A stretch of 64,000 nucleotides of DNA from Rhodospirillaceae bacterium MC! (GTDB lineage: Bacteria; Pseudomonadota; Alphaproteobacteria; MC1), in contig NQOV01000018.1 in NCBI GenBank assembly GCA_002632265.1, positions 51,043 to 115,042 on the forward strand, in the 5' to 3' direction. How positions within the stretch are numbered: the first letter of the stretch is position 1; each line of letters opens with the position of its first letter. Position numbers and translations under genes: made by a program. A model generated the notes under the pieces. It was not told where the DNA came from, searched no databases, and saw only the letters and a program-made list of their open reading frames with translations. This document shows, in pieces, positions 44,878-55,260 of this stretch.

Positions 44878-46140
44878 ATGCGTCGAGTTGTTATTACTGG
44901 TTTAGGTACAGTTAACCCCCTAGGGAATGGTGTAAGCCATACTTGGGATAAATTGATAGCTGGAGAATCTGGTATTCAAAAAATAGAAAACTTTGATACA
45001 TCGGATCTTGTAGCTAAAGTTGGTGGCGTTGTGCCACGTGGCGAAGAAAAAGGTGAGTTTAATCCTAAGGATTATTTATCGCCTAAGGAAATCCGTCGCA
45101 CATCAGATTTCATATTATTTGCCATTGCGGCCGCAGATGAGGCCTTAGCAGATAGCGGATACATCGCCGATACAGAAGAAAAACAAGCTCGTTCCGGTGT
45201 GGTAATCGGTGGCGGTGTTGGTGGTATCGAAGACAGTGCAGGCAGTGGTATAACCGTTAATCTAGAAAGAACTCCACGTAAATTATCGCCTTTTTTCTTA
45301 CCGTCGATTCTAATTAATTTAGCCGCTGGTCAAGTTTCCATTCGTCATCACTTTAAAGGCCCTAACTGTGCAGCGGTTACCGCTTGTGCTACAGGAACTC
45401 ACGCCATTGCCGACGCTGCCCGCCTAATTGGTAACGATGAAGCGGACGTGATTCTTACAGGATCTGCCGAATCTTCTATCTGTCGTGTATCATACGCAGC
45501 CTTTTCGGCAATGAAAGCCTTATCTTCAACCGAAGATCCTAAAGTAGCCTCTACTCCATGGAACAAATCACGTAATGGTTTTGTTATGGGCGAGGGTGCA
45601 GGCGTATTGGTGCTTGAAGAGTACGAACACGCAAAAGCACGTGGAGCGAAAATCTATGCGGAAATCGTAGGTTATGGTATGTCAGGCGACGCCCACCACA
45701 TTACCGCCCCTGCCCCAGACGGTAGCGGAGCTTTCCGTGCCATGAATGCAGCGGTAAAACGTGCAGGAATCAACGCCAACGAGATCGATTATATCAACGC
45801 TCACGGCACATCGACTCCATTGGGCGACATGCTAGAACTTAAAGCCATCAAGAAATTACTAGGCGATGATTATGGCAAAACTACAATCAGTTCAACAAAA
45901 TCCGCTATAGGACACTTATTGGGGGCCTCTGGTTCTGTTGAAGGTGTATTCCTAACTAAAGCTTTAAGCGAGGGCGTTATACCTCCTACCCTAAATTTAA
46001 CCGATCCTGATGATGACGCCCAAGGCTTTGACCTTACTCCACTAGAATCTAAAAAGCGTGATATTAAATATGCTTTATCTAATTCCTTTGGTTTCGGTGG
46101 TACTAATGGGACTATTTTGATCAAGAAAATGGAAGATTAA
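44878..46140 (+). CDS. fabF: 3-oxoacyl-[acyl-carrier-protein] synthase II
   Basis: FabF performs condensation in fatty acid elongation. The thiolase-fold protein has the catalytic Cys in TACATG (about 161), His in NAHGTSTPLGD and His with Lys in STKSAIGHLLGASG. The start at 44878 (420 aa, MRRVVITGLG) is preferred because AAAAGG then sits about 9 bases upstream; for the ATG at 44869 that site would touch the codon. A terminator follows, then mltG. Confidence 0.97.
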   Translation: MRRVVITGLGTVNPLGNGVSHTWDKLIAGESGIQKIENFDTSDLVAKVGGVVPRGEEKGEFNPKDYLSPKEIRRTSDFILFAIAAADEALADSGYIADTEEKQARSGVVIGGGVGGIEDSAGSGITVNLERTPRKLSPFFLPSILINLAAGQVSIRHHFKGPNCAAVTACATGTHAIADAARLIGNDEADVILTGSAESSICRVSYAAFSAMKALSSTEDPKVASTPWNKSRNGFVMGEGAGVLVLEEYEHAKARGAKIYAEIVGYGMSGDAHHITAPAPDGSGAFRAMNAAVKRAGINANEIDYINAHGTSTPLGDMLELKAIKKLLGDDYGKTTISSTKSAIGHLLGASGSVEGVFLTKALSEGVIPPTLNLTDPDDDAQGFDLTPLESKKRDIKYALSNSFGFGGTNGTILIKKMED

Positions 46141-46200
46141 GCCATTGATACACATCAATTTATAAGAGTTAAATCCAAATAATTGATCCGCTTTATTGCA

Positions 46201-46240
46201 AAAAAAATAAAAGAGTAAAATATTTCTCTTTTATTTTTTT
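46201..46240 (+). terminator. Rho-independent terminator of fabF
   Basis: A perfect 15-bp inverted repeat (46201-46215 with 46226-46240) with a 10-base loop ends in a long T run. It lies 60 bases after the fabF stop and means mltG needs its own promoter or read-through. Confidence 0.88.
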
Positions 46241-46339
46241 TTGTTTTGTTATATTATATGTAATAATTAACAAATAATTAAGAATTGGATTCTTATTAAA
46301 GGATGATCTCTTGATACAAGATAACATCTTAAGCAAGAA

Positions 46340-47617
46340 ATGATTAAGCGTTCACTATTTTCAAAGAGTATGAAATTAAAAATGGCAAGCCCTAAGAATA
46401 ACCCAAAGCACAAGAATAAGCCCAAGCCTACAGAAGAATCTAATGAAGATTCCAATACAGATTCTCAAGCAAAAAAAGATTCTAAACCCAAAGCTAAGCC
46501 CAAGGAAAAAGCTAAGCCGAAATCTAAGCCTAAGGTAAAAGATAAGACAAAAGCTAAGCCTAAGGAAAAAGCTAAAGCAAAAGATAAGGCAAAAGCTAAA
46601 AAGGCAAAAAGCAAACTAACAAGAGTTTCCATATTTCTTATTGGCTGTATGATTATGCCTATATTTTGCGTATTAGTTTTTTGGACCTATATGGAAATCG
46701 AATTGGGAAAAGAATCAGATATCAATAAACGCATGGTATTTGAAATCCAACGTGGGGAAAGCATTTATAGAGTCGCTCGCCGATTGGAAAGTAAGCAACT
46801 GATTCCCAGCAGTTGGTTTTTCAAAGTATATCTAAAAAGCAAACATTATTCATCTTTACAGGCTGGAGAATTTCTGATTCCTGCGAATGCCACCACCAAA
46901 GAGGTAGTACACATATTACGCTATTCAAAACCCATAGCACATCTCTTCACAGTGATCGAGGGTTCAACCACAGGGATGATTCTCAACGCCATACGCAATA
47001 ATTCATATTTATCGGGGCCAACTCCTAGCAAGTGGGATGAAGGCTATCTTCTACCTAACACATGGGCGATCTCCAAAGGGACTACACGTCTAGCTCTCCT
47101 AAATCGCATGCGTAAGGCCTTAGAGCAAGTACTAGATCAAGAATGGAAAAATCGAGCGAGTAATGTGGCAGTCAAAAGCAAAGAACAAGCCCTGATACTA
47201 GCGTCGATCATTGAAAAGGAAACCGCCATAAAAGACGAGCGTTTTAAAGTCTCGGCTGTATATTCCAACAGATTACGCCGTAACATCAGATTACAAGCCG
47301 ATCCCACTACCATTTATGGAATCACTAAAGGACAGTATAAACTCTCAAGACCTTTAAAACATAAGGATTTATTAGAACGAAATGAATATAATACTTATAC
47401 AATGCGAGGTCTTCCTAAAACTCCCATCGCTGTTGTTTCCAGAGAGTCCATAAATGCGGCCTTACATCCTGCGAATGTGGATTATTTATATTTCGTTGCC
47501 ACAGGTCATGGCGGTAGTATTTTCGCTAGAAACTATAAGGATCATAAACACAATATCCGCAATTGGTTAAAGGTCTTAAAAGAGAAAAAACTATCCCAAC
47601 AAACAAAGGCTAAATAA
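46340..47617 (+). CDS. mltG: Endolytic transglycosylase MltG with Lys-rich N-terminal extension
   Basis: MltG cuts nascent peptidoglycan strands at the inner membrane. After about 95 residues of Lys/Pro/Ala repeats comes a membrane helix (about 97-122), a LysM-like subdomain (about 135-190) and the YceG catalytic domain with ASIIEKET (catalytic Glu292), LQADPTTIYGI and MRGLPKTPIA. The Lys-rich cytoplasmic extension is unusual; typical proteins have only a short N-terminus. Some of it could be untranslated if an internal start is used (Met codons at positions 11 and 15). Confidence 0.92.
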   Translation: MIKRSLFSKSMKLKMASPKNNPKHKNKPKPTEESNEDSNTDSQAKKDSKPKAKPKEKAKPKSKPKVKDKTKAKPKEKAKAKDKAKAKKAKSKLTRVSIFLIGCMIMPIFCVLVFWTYMEIELGKESDINKRMVFEIQRGESIYRVARRLESKQLIPSSWFFKVYLKSKHYSSLQAGEFLIPANATTKEVVHILRYSKPIAHLFTVIEGSTTGMILNAIRNNSYLSGPTPSKWDEGYLLPNTWAISKGTTRLALLNRMRKALEQVLDQEWKNRASNVAVKSKEQALILASIIEKETAIKDERFKVSAVYSNRLRRNIRLQADPTTIYGITKGQYKLSRPLKHKDLLERNEYNTYTMRGLPKTPIAVVSRESINAALHPANVDYLYFVATGHGGSIFARNYKDHKHNIRNWLKVLKEKKLSQQTKAK

Positions 47618-47622
47618 ACATC

Positions 47623-49119
47623 ATGGCTAAAAGAAACTTTGAATCCCTACGTGATTTCATCAAGATCCTAGAAGAAAATGGCAAACTTAAACGAGTATCT
47701 TACCCTGTGAGTGCCAATTTGGAAATGACAGAGATCCAACGCCGTCTTTTAGCAAAAAAGGGCGAGGCGGTAATTTTTGAGAATCCCCTAAAGGTAGACG
47801 GCTCAAAAAGTTCCATGCCTGTCCTTGCGAATCTTTTCGGCACAACCGAAAGAGTGGCCATGGCCATGGGATGTGATGATATTTCCGATCTGCGTAAGGT
47901 TGGGCAAACTTTGGCATTTTTCAAGAATCCCACACCGCCGACAGGCTTTAAAGAAGCCCTTAAAATGTTACCCATGGCTAAGGATCTTTTAGCGATTCGT
48001 CCGAAAAAGGTTTCTAAAGCTCCAGTGCAAGAAATTGTTATAACTGGCGATGATGTTGATCTTAATAGCTTACCCATTTCCCAATGCTGGGCAGATGAGC
48101 CTGCTCCACTTATCACATGGGGCTTAACTGTAACCCAAGGACTAGCGAAAAAAGGCGAAGATAGTTATAATATGGGCGTATATCGTTTGCAAGTTTTAGG
48201 AAAAAATAGAACCTGCATGCGTTGGTTAAAACACCGTGGCGGAGCTCAACACTTCGCCCGCTGGCAAAAAGAAAAGCCCAATGCCCCCATGCCCTGTGCG
48301 GTTGTGATTGGAGCTAGTCCTTCGACGATTATTTCGGCGGTTACTCCCATACCTGAAAATGTATCAGAATATCAATTCGCAGGCTTATTGAGTGGCGAAC
48401 GTATTCGCTTAGTCGATTGTAAAACTATCCCTTTACAAGTCCCTGCAAATGCAGAAATAATTCTTGAAGGCCATATTTTAGCCAACGAGACCGCTCTTGA
48501 GGGCCCCTATGGCGATCATACAGGCTATTACAATTCACAAGAAGAGTTTCCCATATTTGAGATATCTGCCATTACAATGCGTAAAGATCCCATATATCAA
48601 ACCACATTCACAGGGCGTCCCCCTGATGAGCCGTCCGTATTAGCCGAGGCCTTGAATGAAGTATTCATTCCCCTATTGCAACAACAGTATCCCGAAATAT
48701 TAGATTTCTATTTACCGCCTGAAGGCTGTTCTTATCGTATAGCGGTTGTCAGCATTAAAAAAGCCTATGCAGGGCATGGACGCCGTATAATGATGGGAGT
48801 ATGGTCATATTTACGTCAGTTTTTATATACGAAATTCATTATTATTGTCGATGAAGATATTAACATCCGTGATTGGAAAGATATCATGTGGGCAGTATCC
48901 ACTCGCTCCGATCCCTCTCGAGATGTGATGATGATCAATAACACCCCCATTGATTATTTAGATTTCGCTAGCCCCTTAGAGGGATTAGGCGGTAAAATGG
49001 GCATAGACGCCACCAACAAAATAGCCAACGAAACTTCACGAGAATGGGGCAAAAAGCTAGAAATGGATCAAGAGACCATAACCCGCATTGACGATATCTG
49101 GCAACATTTAGGATTATAG
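47623..49119 (+). CDS. ubiD: UbiD-family decarboxylase (3-octaprenyl-4-hydroxybenzoate carboxy-lyase)
   Basis: UbiD removes the carboxyl group from the polyprenyl-hydroxybenzoate intermediate of ubiquinone synthesis using prenylated FMN. The 498-aa length and motifs fit: LRDFIKILEENGKLKRV at the start, the NMGVYRLQVL strand, GPYGDHTGYY and GRPPDEPSVLAEALNE, and PPEGCSYRIAVVSIKK. The UbiX prenyltransferase is not in the window. It follows mltG by 5 bp, so they are probably co-transcribed. Confidence 0.95.
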   Translation: MAKRNFESLRDFIKILEENGKLKRVSYPVSANLEMTEIQRRLLAKKGEAVIFENPLKVDGSKSSMPVLANLFGTTERVAMAMGCDDISDLRKVGQTLAFFKNPTPPTGFKEALKMLPMAKDLLAIRPKKVSKAPVQEIVITGDDVDLNSLPISQCWADEPAPLITWGLTVTQGLAKKGEDSYNMGVYRLQVLGKNRTCMRWLKHRGGAQHFARWQKEKPNAPMPCAVVIGASPSTIISAVTPIPENVSEYQFAGLLSGERIRLVDCKTIPLQVPANAEIILEGHILANETALEGPYGDHTGYYNSQEEFPIFEISAITMRKDPIYQTTFTGRPPDEPSVLAEALNEVFIPLLQQQYPEILDFYLPPEGCSYRIAVVSIKKAYAGHGRRIMMGVWSYLRQFLYTKFIIIVDEDINIRDWKDIMWAVSTRSDPSRDVMMINNTPIDYLDFASPLEGLGGKMGIDATNKIANETSREWGKKLEMDQETITRIDDIWQHLGL

Positions 49120-49159
49120 AAAACATATAGGATTATAGAAACATATAGGAGCAATTAAA

Positions 49160-49534
49160 ATGAGTATAAAAGCATTTTTAAAGGATCTATTCATTAATAA
49201 GATATACCTAAAAGTGAAAAACAAAAAAATCAGACATAGCACGGAAGATCTAAAGGATTTACGTTGCTATTCATTAACAGTATACGGACTAGTACAAGGC
49301 GTTTCTTTCCGTTGGTGGCTAGCGAAAGTTGCTTTGGAAAACAATGTAGGCGGTTGGGTCTGCAATTCCTACGAGGGTAACAGCGTTGAGGCAGTCATCC
49401 AAGGAACAGAAGAAAACCTACAAAAAGTTATAGAATTATGCCATACAGGTAGCCCCGCCTCTAAAGTGGAAAAAGTAGAATATAATCCCACAACCGAAAG
49501 CAAAATATACAAAAATTTCACCGCTAGCTATTAA
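49160..49534 (+). CDS. acyP: Acylphosphatase with N-terminal extension
   Basis: Acylphosphatases hydrolyse carboxyl-phosphate bonds of small metabolites. Residues about 34-124 form the domain: VYGLVQGVSFRWWLAK with the catalytic Arg in SFRWW, and GWVCNSYEGNSVEAVIQG with the catalytic Asn. About 33 residues rich in Lys precede it, beyond the usual ~90-aa length. A site AGGAGC lies upstream of the ATG. It is 40 bp after ubiD and convergent with the MCP gene. Confidence 0.9.
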   Translation: MSIKAFLKDLFINKIYLKVKNKKIRHSTEDLKDLRCYSLTVYGLVQGVSFRWWLAKVALENNVGGWVCNSYEGNSVEAVIQGTEENLQKVIELCHTGSPASKVEKVEYNPTTESKIYKNFTASY

Positions 49535-49578
49535 GTATAGGCTATCTATATCCAGCTATTTCAAGCTATTTCTTCAAT

Positions 49579-51270
49579 CTACTTCTTCATGGATTCAAGG
49601 AATGACGCCACGGTAGATCTTAAAGTTTTGGTTTCAACTTCCAATTCATGAGAGGCATCAAGAACATTACGAGATGAAGTATTAACTTTTATCGATCCGC
49701 TTTTAACTTCGTCGATACCTGAAGAAATTTCTTGTGCTCCTATGCGGATTGTTTCCATACTTTGGTTAATGTTACCCATGGTTGTAGTTTGTTGGTCAAT
49801 GGCTGAAGAAATAGCTCCGTAACGTTCTGATGTTTTTTGGATCACTTCCACGATTCTCTTAACTGCCACAGAGGCCTCGGAAGTTTCGCCCTGTACGGTT
49901 TCGATTTGCGAGCGAATCTCTTCGGTAGCTTTGGCGGTTTGCTCGGCTAGGTTTTTCACTTCCGACGCCACAACAGCAAACCCCTTACCTGCGTCGCCAG
50001 CACGAGCGGCCTCAATGGTAGCATTTAAGGCAAGTAAGTTTGTTTGATCGGCAATATCTGTAATCAAGCTTACCACTTCGGAAATTTTACCCACAGATTG
50101 CACAAGTGTTTCAATGGTTACAACAGTATTTTCCCCTTCTGTCGCCCCTTTTTGAGCATTCTCAGCACCTTCGGAAATGGTCTTGCTCACTTCTTGGATC
50201 GATGAGTGCATTTCTTCGGCTGAAGTGGCCACACGGTCGATATTTTCCGATGAAGTATTCGCCGATTGTGTTATCTTAACCGCACGTTCTTCCGAATCGC
50301 TGGCAATCCCTTGCATATTATTTGCTGTCTTTTTCATGGATTTCGATGAGTTCGCAAATAATTCGATTACACCTGAAATATTTTCTTCAAAAACCCCAAT
50401 ACGTTGTAAGAGATCCTTTTTAGCCTCCTCTTCCACACGTTTAAGATTAACTTCCTGTTGTGCCTCGGATTCTTTAGCAGATTTTAACTGGGATCTAAAT
50501 ATCTCAATTTGTGAACCAATCAAACGGATTGACGAATTATAATCCTTTTGGCGAACCTCTTCTGATAAATCCCCTGCGGCCATTCTTGCAATGTGAGCAG
50601 TAATTTTTCTTAACTGACCAACAATATCAAGAGTCATAACAATTACAAATATGATCAAAACCAATGCGGAAATGCTAATTGATAAAGTAATATAATTATC
50701 GTATCTATTTAAAGTGTTATGCACGTCAATGGCGTCTTGAGTAACGATGGCCGCCATTAAAGACCAATGCCATAATTTAGTACGATAAACATAACTTGTT
50801 TTAGATGTGTTATTATCCCATACATAATCCACTAACGTCCCTGAAGCCGAATCCTTTGAGGCTTGCAAAAGCTTTCTAAGAGCGGTTGGATGAACGCCAT
50901 TTCCTTTGGTTTCATCGGTTGTATGATCGTTAATGGTTGGATGAAATAAAATACGCCCACCGTCATCCATAATATACACATAATGAGTAGGATCAAAGGC
51001 CATTTTGTTTACCATACTCATGGCCATATCTTGAGCCTCTTTTTGGCTTAACTTACCTTGAGATTGTAATTCTTCTAAGCGTTCCACCGCTCTTTGTGCG
51101 GTTTTTACCATATACTTAGGAGTATTCTTTTTAGTTTGCATGTAATTTTGTACTACGATATCGGTTTCTTGCATAGATAGTCTATTTACTATAAAAATAG
51201 TACCAAAACCAATCACAGACAAAACCAATATAAGAATAAATGCGTTTTTGATTGAAAGAGCTTTTAACAT
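49579..51270 (-). CDS. Methyl-accepting chemotaxis protein with sCache sensor domain
   Basis: The 563-aa receptor has an N-terminal membrane helix (about 10-28), a periplasmic single-Cache domain (about 40-190, with [16 protein letters not shown]), a second helix (about 193-215), HAMP (about 215-270) and the MCP signalling region whose hairpin tip is [19 protein letters not shown] (about 417-435). No C-terminal CheR-binding pentapeptide is present. sCache domains bind small organic acids or similar ligands; the ligand here is unknown. It would signal through CheW to CheA. Confidence 0.96.
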   Translation of the reverse strand: MLKALSIKNAFILILVLSVIGFGTIFIVNRLSMQETDIVVQNYMQTKKNTPKYMVKTAQRAVERLEELQSQGKLSQKEAQDMAMSMVNKMAFDPTHYVYIMDDGGRILFHPTINDHTTDETKGNGVHPTALRKLLQASKDSASGTLVDYVWDNNTSKTSYVYRTKLWHWSLMAAIVTQDAIDVHNTLNRYDNYITLSISISALVLIIFVIVMTLDIVGQLRKITAHIARMAAGDLSEEVRQKDYNSSIRLIGSQIEIFRSQLKSAKESEAQQEVNLKRVEEEAKKDLLQRIGVFEENISGVIELFANSSKSMKKTANNMQGIASDSEERAVKITQSANTSSENIDRVATSAEEMHSSIQEVSKTISEGAENAQKGATEGENTVVTIETLVQSVGKISEVVSLITDIADQTNLLALNATIEAARAGDAGKGFAVVASEVKNLAEQTAKATEEIRSQIETVQGETSEASVAVKRIVEVIQKTSERYGAISSAIDQQTTTMGNINQSMETIRIGAQEISSGIDEVKSGSIKVNTSSRNVLDASHELEVETKTLRSTVASFLESMKK

Positions 51271-51714
51271 GAAATGATATCCTTTTTTTAATTATACATT
51301 TTAAATATTTACATTTTAATTGTTTACATTATATTATAAAATATAATTCGTTAAATAACAATAAATATTTATACTAATTTCGCTTATTGTAATTAATAGG
51401 GTAAAATAATAACTATAAATATTTGTAAACATACATTTTTTACATGAATTTTTAATAATATATTTATTTGCTAATTAAGAAAAAAATAGATTTATAAATA
51501 ATAACAACATATCTATCCATAAACTTTAAATGTATAACAAATTCAATATAATATATTACGCCCACAGATTACACATCCCATACATAAGAAAACAGATAGT
51601 AAAAAGATGTATTAAGTATAAATATTAGCATTTTACTATCATAGAATTTTGGAATATTTTTACAAATAATTAACAAGATAAAATATAATTTATTTGTCAT
51701 AGATCCCAGAAACA
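51271..51714. other. AT-rich gap between porin and MCP genes
   Basis: No gene or striking repeat was seen. Both flanking genes are on the minus strand, so the right-to-left transcript from the porin ends at the terminator at 51715-51750 and the MCP promoter must lie in this stretch. Several TATAAT-like boxes occur but none with a good -35. Confidence 0.35.
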
Positions 51715-51750
51715 AAAACAGTAGATTACATTTATATAATCTACTGTTTT
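51715..51750 (-). terminator. Terminator of the porin gene
   Basis: A perfect 14-bp inverted repeat AAAACAGTAGATTA (51715-51728) and its mirror (51737-51750) with an 8-base loop has A- and T-runs on its flanks and could work in either direction. It follows the porin stop codon by about 45 bases. Confidence 0.85.
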
Positions 51751-51796
51751 CATATTTATTATCAATTTATATACTATATTGTATCATATATATAGA

Positions 51797-53131
51797 TTAA
51801 AAACTAATTTTTAATTTTGATGATAAACTATAGGCGGTTTGACTTTCTTCCATACCGATAGTTGAGGCTTTCATATCGGTTTTTCTGTGTTCCATGTTAA
51901 GTCTTGCCACTGTCCAATGCACTCCATGGGTTATGTTGATTCCCGCTTCTGCTCCAAAGCCAACGGCACTTTGCACCTTGTTGAATCCACCAAAGATCCC
52001 AAGCCCCATATCAAAATAATCCCAAGACATCCCAACAGATCCATACATATTATGATTCACGCCCTTTTTCCCTTTATAATAAGGATCGCCATACATATAA
52101 TAATGAGCTAAAGTCATATCATTTTGATAGGTACTATGTGCCATTGTATAGCCACCTTTTAGCCATAAAGAACGATCGTAGGTAACATGTGCAGGATCAA
52201 CGCTCTTCATAATATCGGCGTTTGCATGGTCCATACTTTCCATGGGAATAATAACTTTACCTGATACAATTGCCACATTAGTTTTACCATGATTTTGATA
52301 CAATACATCAGCATCAAGCAATAAATGATTGGCGAAATCGTGCATATAAGATACACCCGCACCATAGGAATAATCTGCACGTGTTGAACGATCATAAGTA
52401 TTTTCTTGCAGATAGGCGAATCCGTCATTGTCGGACGCTGTGATAGCTCCGTCATCTCCTGATAAGGCCATATAAGCCCCAATGTTAAAGCCTGCCATTA
52501 GGGGCGATTTATATTGAATTCTAGCTTCTGAACCCTCGGCTAGATCCAAATCGCTTTCGGCTGAATACCATTGAGTATTAGACGCATATACAGGAGTTTC
52601 CCCAGCCGATAAATAAGGCGTATCAGAGGCATCAGGAATAAGATATTCATCTTCATCCGTATCATAATCCGCTCCACCAGTGATCATCATCTCATCAGTG
52701 AAATCACGGTCGCCGACGGTAAGATCACCGAATTTAGTTTTCACTTTGATATAGGTATCAACCGTATGATCATGCAAGAAAGTATCCGAACCGTCAACTA
52801 AGCCCACATGGCCCATAACTTGCTTTACAACATCATGATCCACATTGATATTGGCAATTATGCCCACATATGCCTCGGTCCAAATATCACTATTAAGATC
52901 TTTGAAACCGCTATGTTCTGCCCCTGGAATTCTTACCTGATGCCAGTCGACTTTTTCCCCTGTGATTCTGTTGTATGCTTTTGCGTTATTGTGAGCTAGC
53001 GAGATAGTTGATTCGATATCCCCATTTAAGAATACATCTACTTTATTTGTATTCATCTCCATGGCATTCCCTAGATTTGCAACCAAAGTCGTACCGATTA
53101 ATGCTGTTGTCATTATTAGAAATTTTTTCAT
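51797..53131 (-). CDS. Outer membrane porin (16-strand-type, Gram-negative)
   Basis: The 444-aa protein has a signal peptide ending near residue 23 (LGNA-ME), many alternating beta strands with aromatic girdle residues, acidic loops (TGGADYDTDEDEY region) and a C-terminal strand ending in Phe (LSSKLKISF), the outer-membrane assembly signal. Length and layout fit the porin_4-like family of general diffusion porins. Unusually many Met, His and Tyr residues occur in the C-terminal third. It has its own terminator and is probably monocistronic. Confidence 0.88.
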   Translation of the reverse strand: MKKFLIMTTALIGTTLVANLGNAMEMNTNKVDVFLNGDIESTISLAHNNAKAYNRITGEKVDWHQVRIPGAEHSGFKDLNSDIWTEAYVGIIANINVDHDVVKQVMGHVGLVDGSDTFLHDHTVDTYIKVKTKFGDLTVGDRDFTDEMMITGGADYDTDEDEYLIPDASDTPYLSAGETPVYASNTQWYSAESDLDLAEGSEARIQYKSPLMAGFNIGAYMALSGDDGAITASDNDGFAYLQENTYDRSTRADYSYGAGVSYMHDFANHLLLDADVLYQNHGKTNVAIVSGKVIIPMESMDHANADIMKSVDPAHVTYDRSLWLKGGYTMAHSTYQNDMTLAHYYMYGDPYYKGKKGVNHNMYGSVGMSWDYFDMGLGIFGGFNKVQSAVGFGAEAGINITHGVHWTVARLNMEHRKTDMKASTIGMEESQTAYSLSSKLKISF

Positions 53132-53618
53132 TATGATTATCCTGTTTAAATATACTATGTATTTGATATTACATGTGTTTAATGTTGTTAATATTTAAAA
53201 TATTAGACATATGATTAGACATATGATTCGTATTGAGTTATAAATATTTGAGAAAGCTAAGAATATTTCCTATTTCAATAAGCTATCATGTTAGTATGTA
53301 TTCAATACAAAAAAGTATGTAATGTTAACTAATTAACTTTTCAAGATAAAGAATGAGATTTTATAAGTAAAATGAGAAAATAATCAAGCTAATAAAAACA
53401 AAGGTTGACCTATGTATAATCCATATGCTAACATTATAGCGTACACCAAGTTCCAAAAAACTCGGGGAAAAAGATTGTTTTCTCGCACAGATAGTCTATT
53501 TGTATCCTATTGTTTTTATTGTGTAAGATACTACTTTTGCCGTTTGTGTGGCATTTGTCTGGCGTTTGTATGGAATTTGGCTGTGATTATGATAATTTTA
53601 TTTTAAGGTAAGAACTTT
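53132..53618. other. AT-rich gap between porin and metN
   Basis: The porin and metN promoters should lie here, since the genes diverge. A 64-codon frame at 53412-53606 encodes a Cys/Phe/Tyr-rich peptide with a C-terminal hydrophobic run and ends 12 bases before metN. It lacks a convincing ribosome site or homology, so I do not call it a gene. I looked for a SAM-type riboswitch before metN and did not recognise one. Confidence 0.4.
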
Positions 53619-54386
53619 ATGTCATTTTTAGAAGTGAGAAATGTCTCAAAAACCTATCCCAATGGCTTCCATGTATTGAAAAACATCAATATTAATGTGG
53701 AGAGTGGCGATATGTATGGTATTATTGGTTTATCAGGTGCTGGAAAATCAACGCTAATGCAGTTATTAAACAGATTAGAAGATACAAACGAAGGGCAAAT
53801 ATTATTAAACGGCGATAATATTTTAGATTATTCTGGAGCAGAACTTCGCAAGTATCGTAACAATATTGGAATGATCTTCCAACATTTCAACTTGTTATCA
53901 TCAAGGACAGTATATGGAAATGTGGCTTTAGCCTTGGAATTCGCAGGGCATAAGAATAAAGAATTTATAGATCATCGAGTAAAAGAACTTCTTGAAATCG
54001 TCGGCTTATCTGACAAAGCAAGAAATTATCCATCCATGTGTTCGGGCGGACAAAAGCAACGTGTGGCCATTGCTCGTGCCTTAGCCAATAACCCAACAGT
54101 GCTATTTTCCGACGAATCCACATCAGCACTCGACCCAAAAACCACAGCGTCAATTTTAAAGTTACTCATAAAATTAAGGGATGAATTATCCCTAACCGTG
54201 ATCATGGTTACCCACGAAATGGAAGTGGTAAAAGCCATGTGCAACAAAGTAACCGTACTGCACGAAGGACGAGTGGTCGATCAAGGATTAGTAAAAGATA
54301 TCATCAACAATAATAATGTGAACAAACACACTAAAGATCTATTACATCATGCGGATCTTAGCCGATTGATTGAAAAGGAGGTTTAA
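53619..54386 (+). CDS. metN: Methionine ABC transporter ATP-binding protein, NIL domain absent
   Basis: MetN powers methionine uptake. The 255-aa protein has Walker A GLSGAGKST (about 37-45), the signature CSGGQKQR (about 140-147; Cys replaces the usual Leu) and Walker B VLFSDESTSALDP. E. coli MetN (343 aa) has a C-terminal NIL domain that senses methionine and inhibits transport; this protein stops after the nucleotide-binding domain. AAGGTAAG precedes the start. metI starts one base after its stop. Confidence 0.93.
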   Translation: MSFLEVRNVSKTYPNGFHVLKNININVESGDMYGIIGLSGAGKSTLMQLLNRLEDTNEGQILLNGDNILDYSGAELRKYRNNIGMIFQHFNLLSSRTVYGNVALALEFAGHKNKEFIDHRVKELLEIVGLSDKARNYPSMCSGGQKQRVAIARALANNPTVLFSDESTSALDPKTTASILKLLIKLRDELSLTVIMVTHEMEVVKAMCNKVTVLHEGRVVDQGLVKDIINNNNVNKHTKDLLHHADLSRLIEKEV

Positions 54387-54387
54387 A

Positions 54388-55074
54388 ATGTCTGATTCTA
54401 TTTCGTGGGCAAAAACTTTTCATTTATTGGGTAATTCCTTAACTGAAACCGCTCTAATGGTTGTTGTTAGTACGATTATTGCAGGAATTTTGGGTCTAAT
54501 GCTTGGGATCTTGATTCAATCCACATCAAAAGAAGGGATATTTCCCAATAAAATAATACATCAAGTTTTAGATACCACAGTTAATATTTTAAGATCATTC
54601 CCATTTATTATCTTAATGGTAATCGTTTTCCCCCTATCTCGTATATTAGTCGGGACGTCAATTGGGCCGGTAGCGGTTATTGTGCCATTAACTATCTTAG
54701 CGATCCCCTTTGTTGGGCGTTTGATAGCAAATTCCCTTTCGGAAGTTAATAAGGAATTAATTTCATCTGCGAAAGTTATGGGAGCGAATAACTTTGATAT
54801 TATCTTTAAAGTTATCCTACCTGAATCCGTTCCCAGCTTGATTAATGATATGGTTATTACTATCATTAATATTATCGGTGCGTCAGCCATGGCAGGTAGT
54901 TTAGGCGGTGGTGGAATCGGCGATCTTGCTATCCGCTACGGCTATCAACGATTCGAACCTCGTGTCTTGTTTGTGAGCGTTGTTGCTATTATTATCATAG
55001 TCCAAATAATCCAAATTGTCGGCGATATCTTAGTATATAGCGTAAGAAAAAAACGTGGTATTTCAAAGAAGTAA
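54388..55074 (+). CDS. metI: Methionine ABC transporter permease
   Basis: MetI is the inner-membrane channel of the MetNIQ importer. The 228-aa protein has about five helices and the EAA-type coupling loop SEVNKELISSAKVMGANN followed by FKVILPESVPS, which contacts MetN. ETALMVVVSTIIAG and RSFPFIILMV are typical of the family. I choose the start at 54388 because AAAGGAGG lies 7 bases upstream; an ATG at 54370 precedes that site and overlaps metN. metQ follows 186 bp later. Confidence 0.94.
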   Translation: MSDSISWAKTFHLLGNSLTETALMVVVSTIIAGILGLMLGILIQSTSKEGIFPNKIIHQVLDTTVNILRSFPFIILMVIVFPLSRILVGTSIGPVAVIVPLTILAIPFVGRLIANSLSEVNKELISSAKVMGANNFDIIFKVILPESVPSLINDMVITIINIIGASAMAGSLGGGGIGDLAIRYGYQRFEPRVLFVSVVAIIIIVQIIQIVGDILVYSVRKKRGISKK

Positions 55075-55260
55075 ATATTTATAAAAAATAATCTGTTATA
55101 AATAAATAATTCAAGTTATTTGACATATATACATACTTAATACAATAAAAAAAGCTAGAATCTGTAAAAAAGTAGTTGACTTAAGAAAAAAAATAGTATA
55201 TCATCTGTTATTAAGTTACAACTACTAACTTACTTTATTTTTATAAAAGGAACTTTATTA

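Noticed and set aside
53412..53606. 64-codon frame upstream of metN as a leader peptide or small membrane protein
   Set aside because: It has a Cys/Phe/Tyr-rich composition typical of random AT-rich translation, a poor ribosome site and no run of Met codons that would suggest a methionine leader.
53132..53618. SAM riboswitch ahead of metN
   Set aside because: No SAM-I, SAM-II or SAM/SAH-type conserved core could be recognised in this AT-rich leader.
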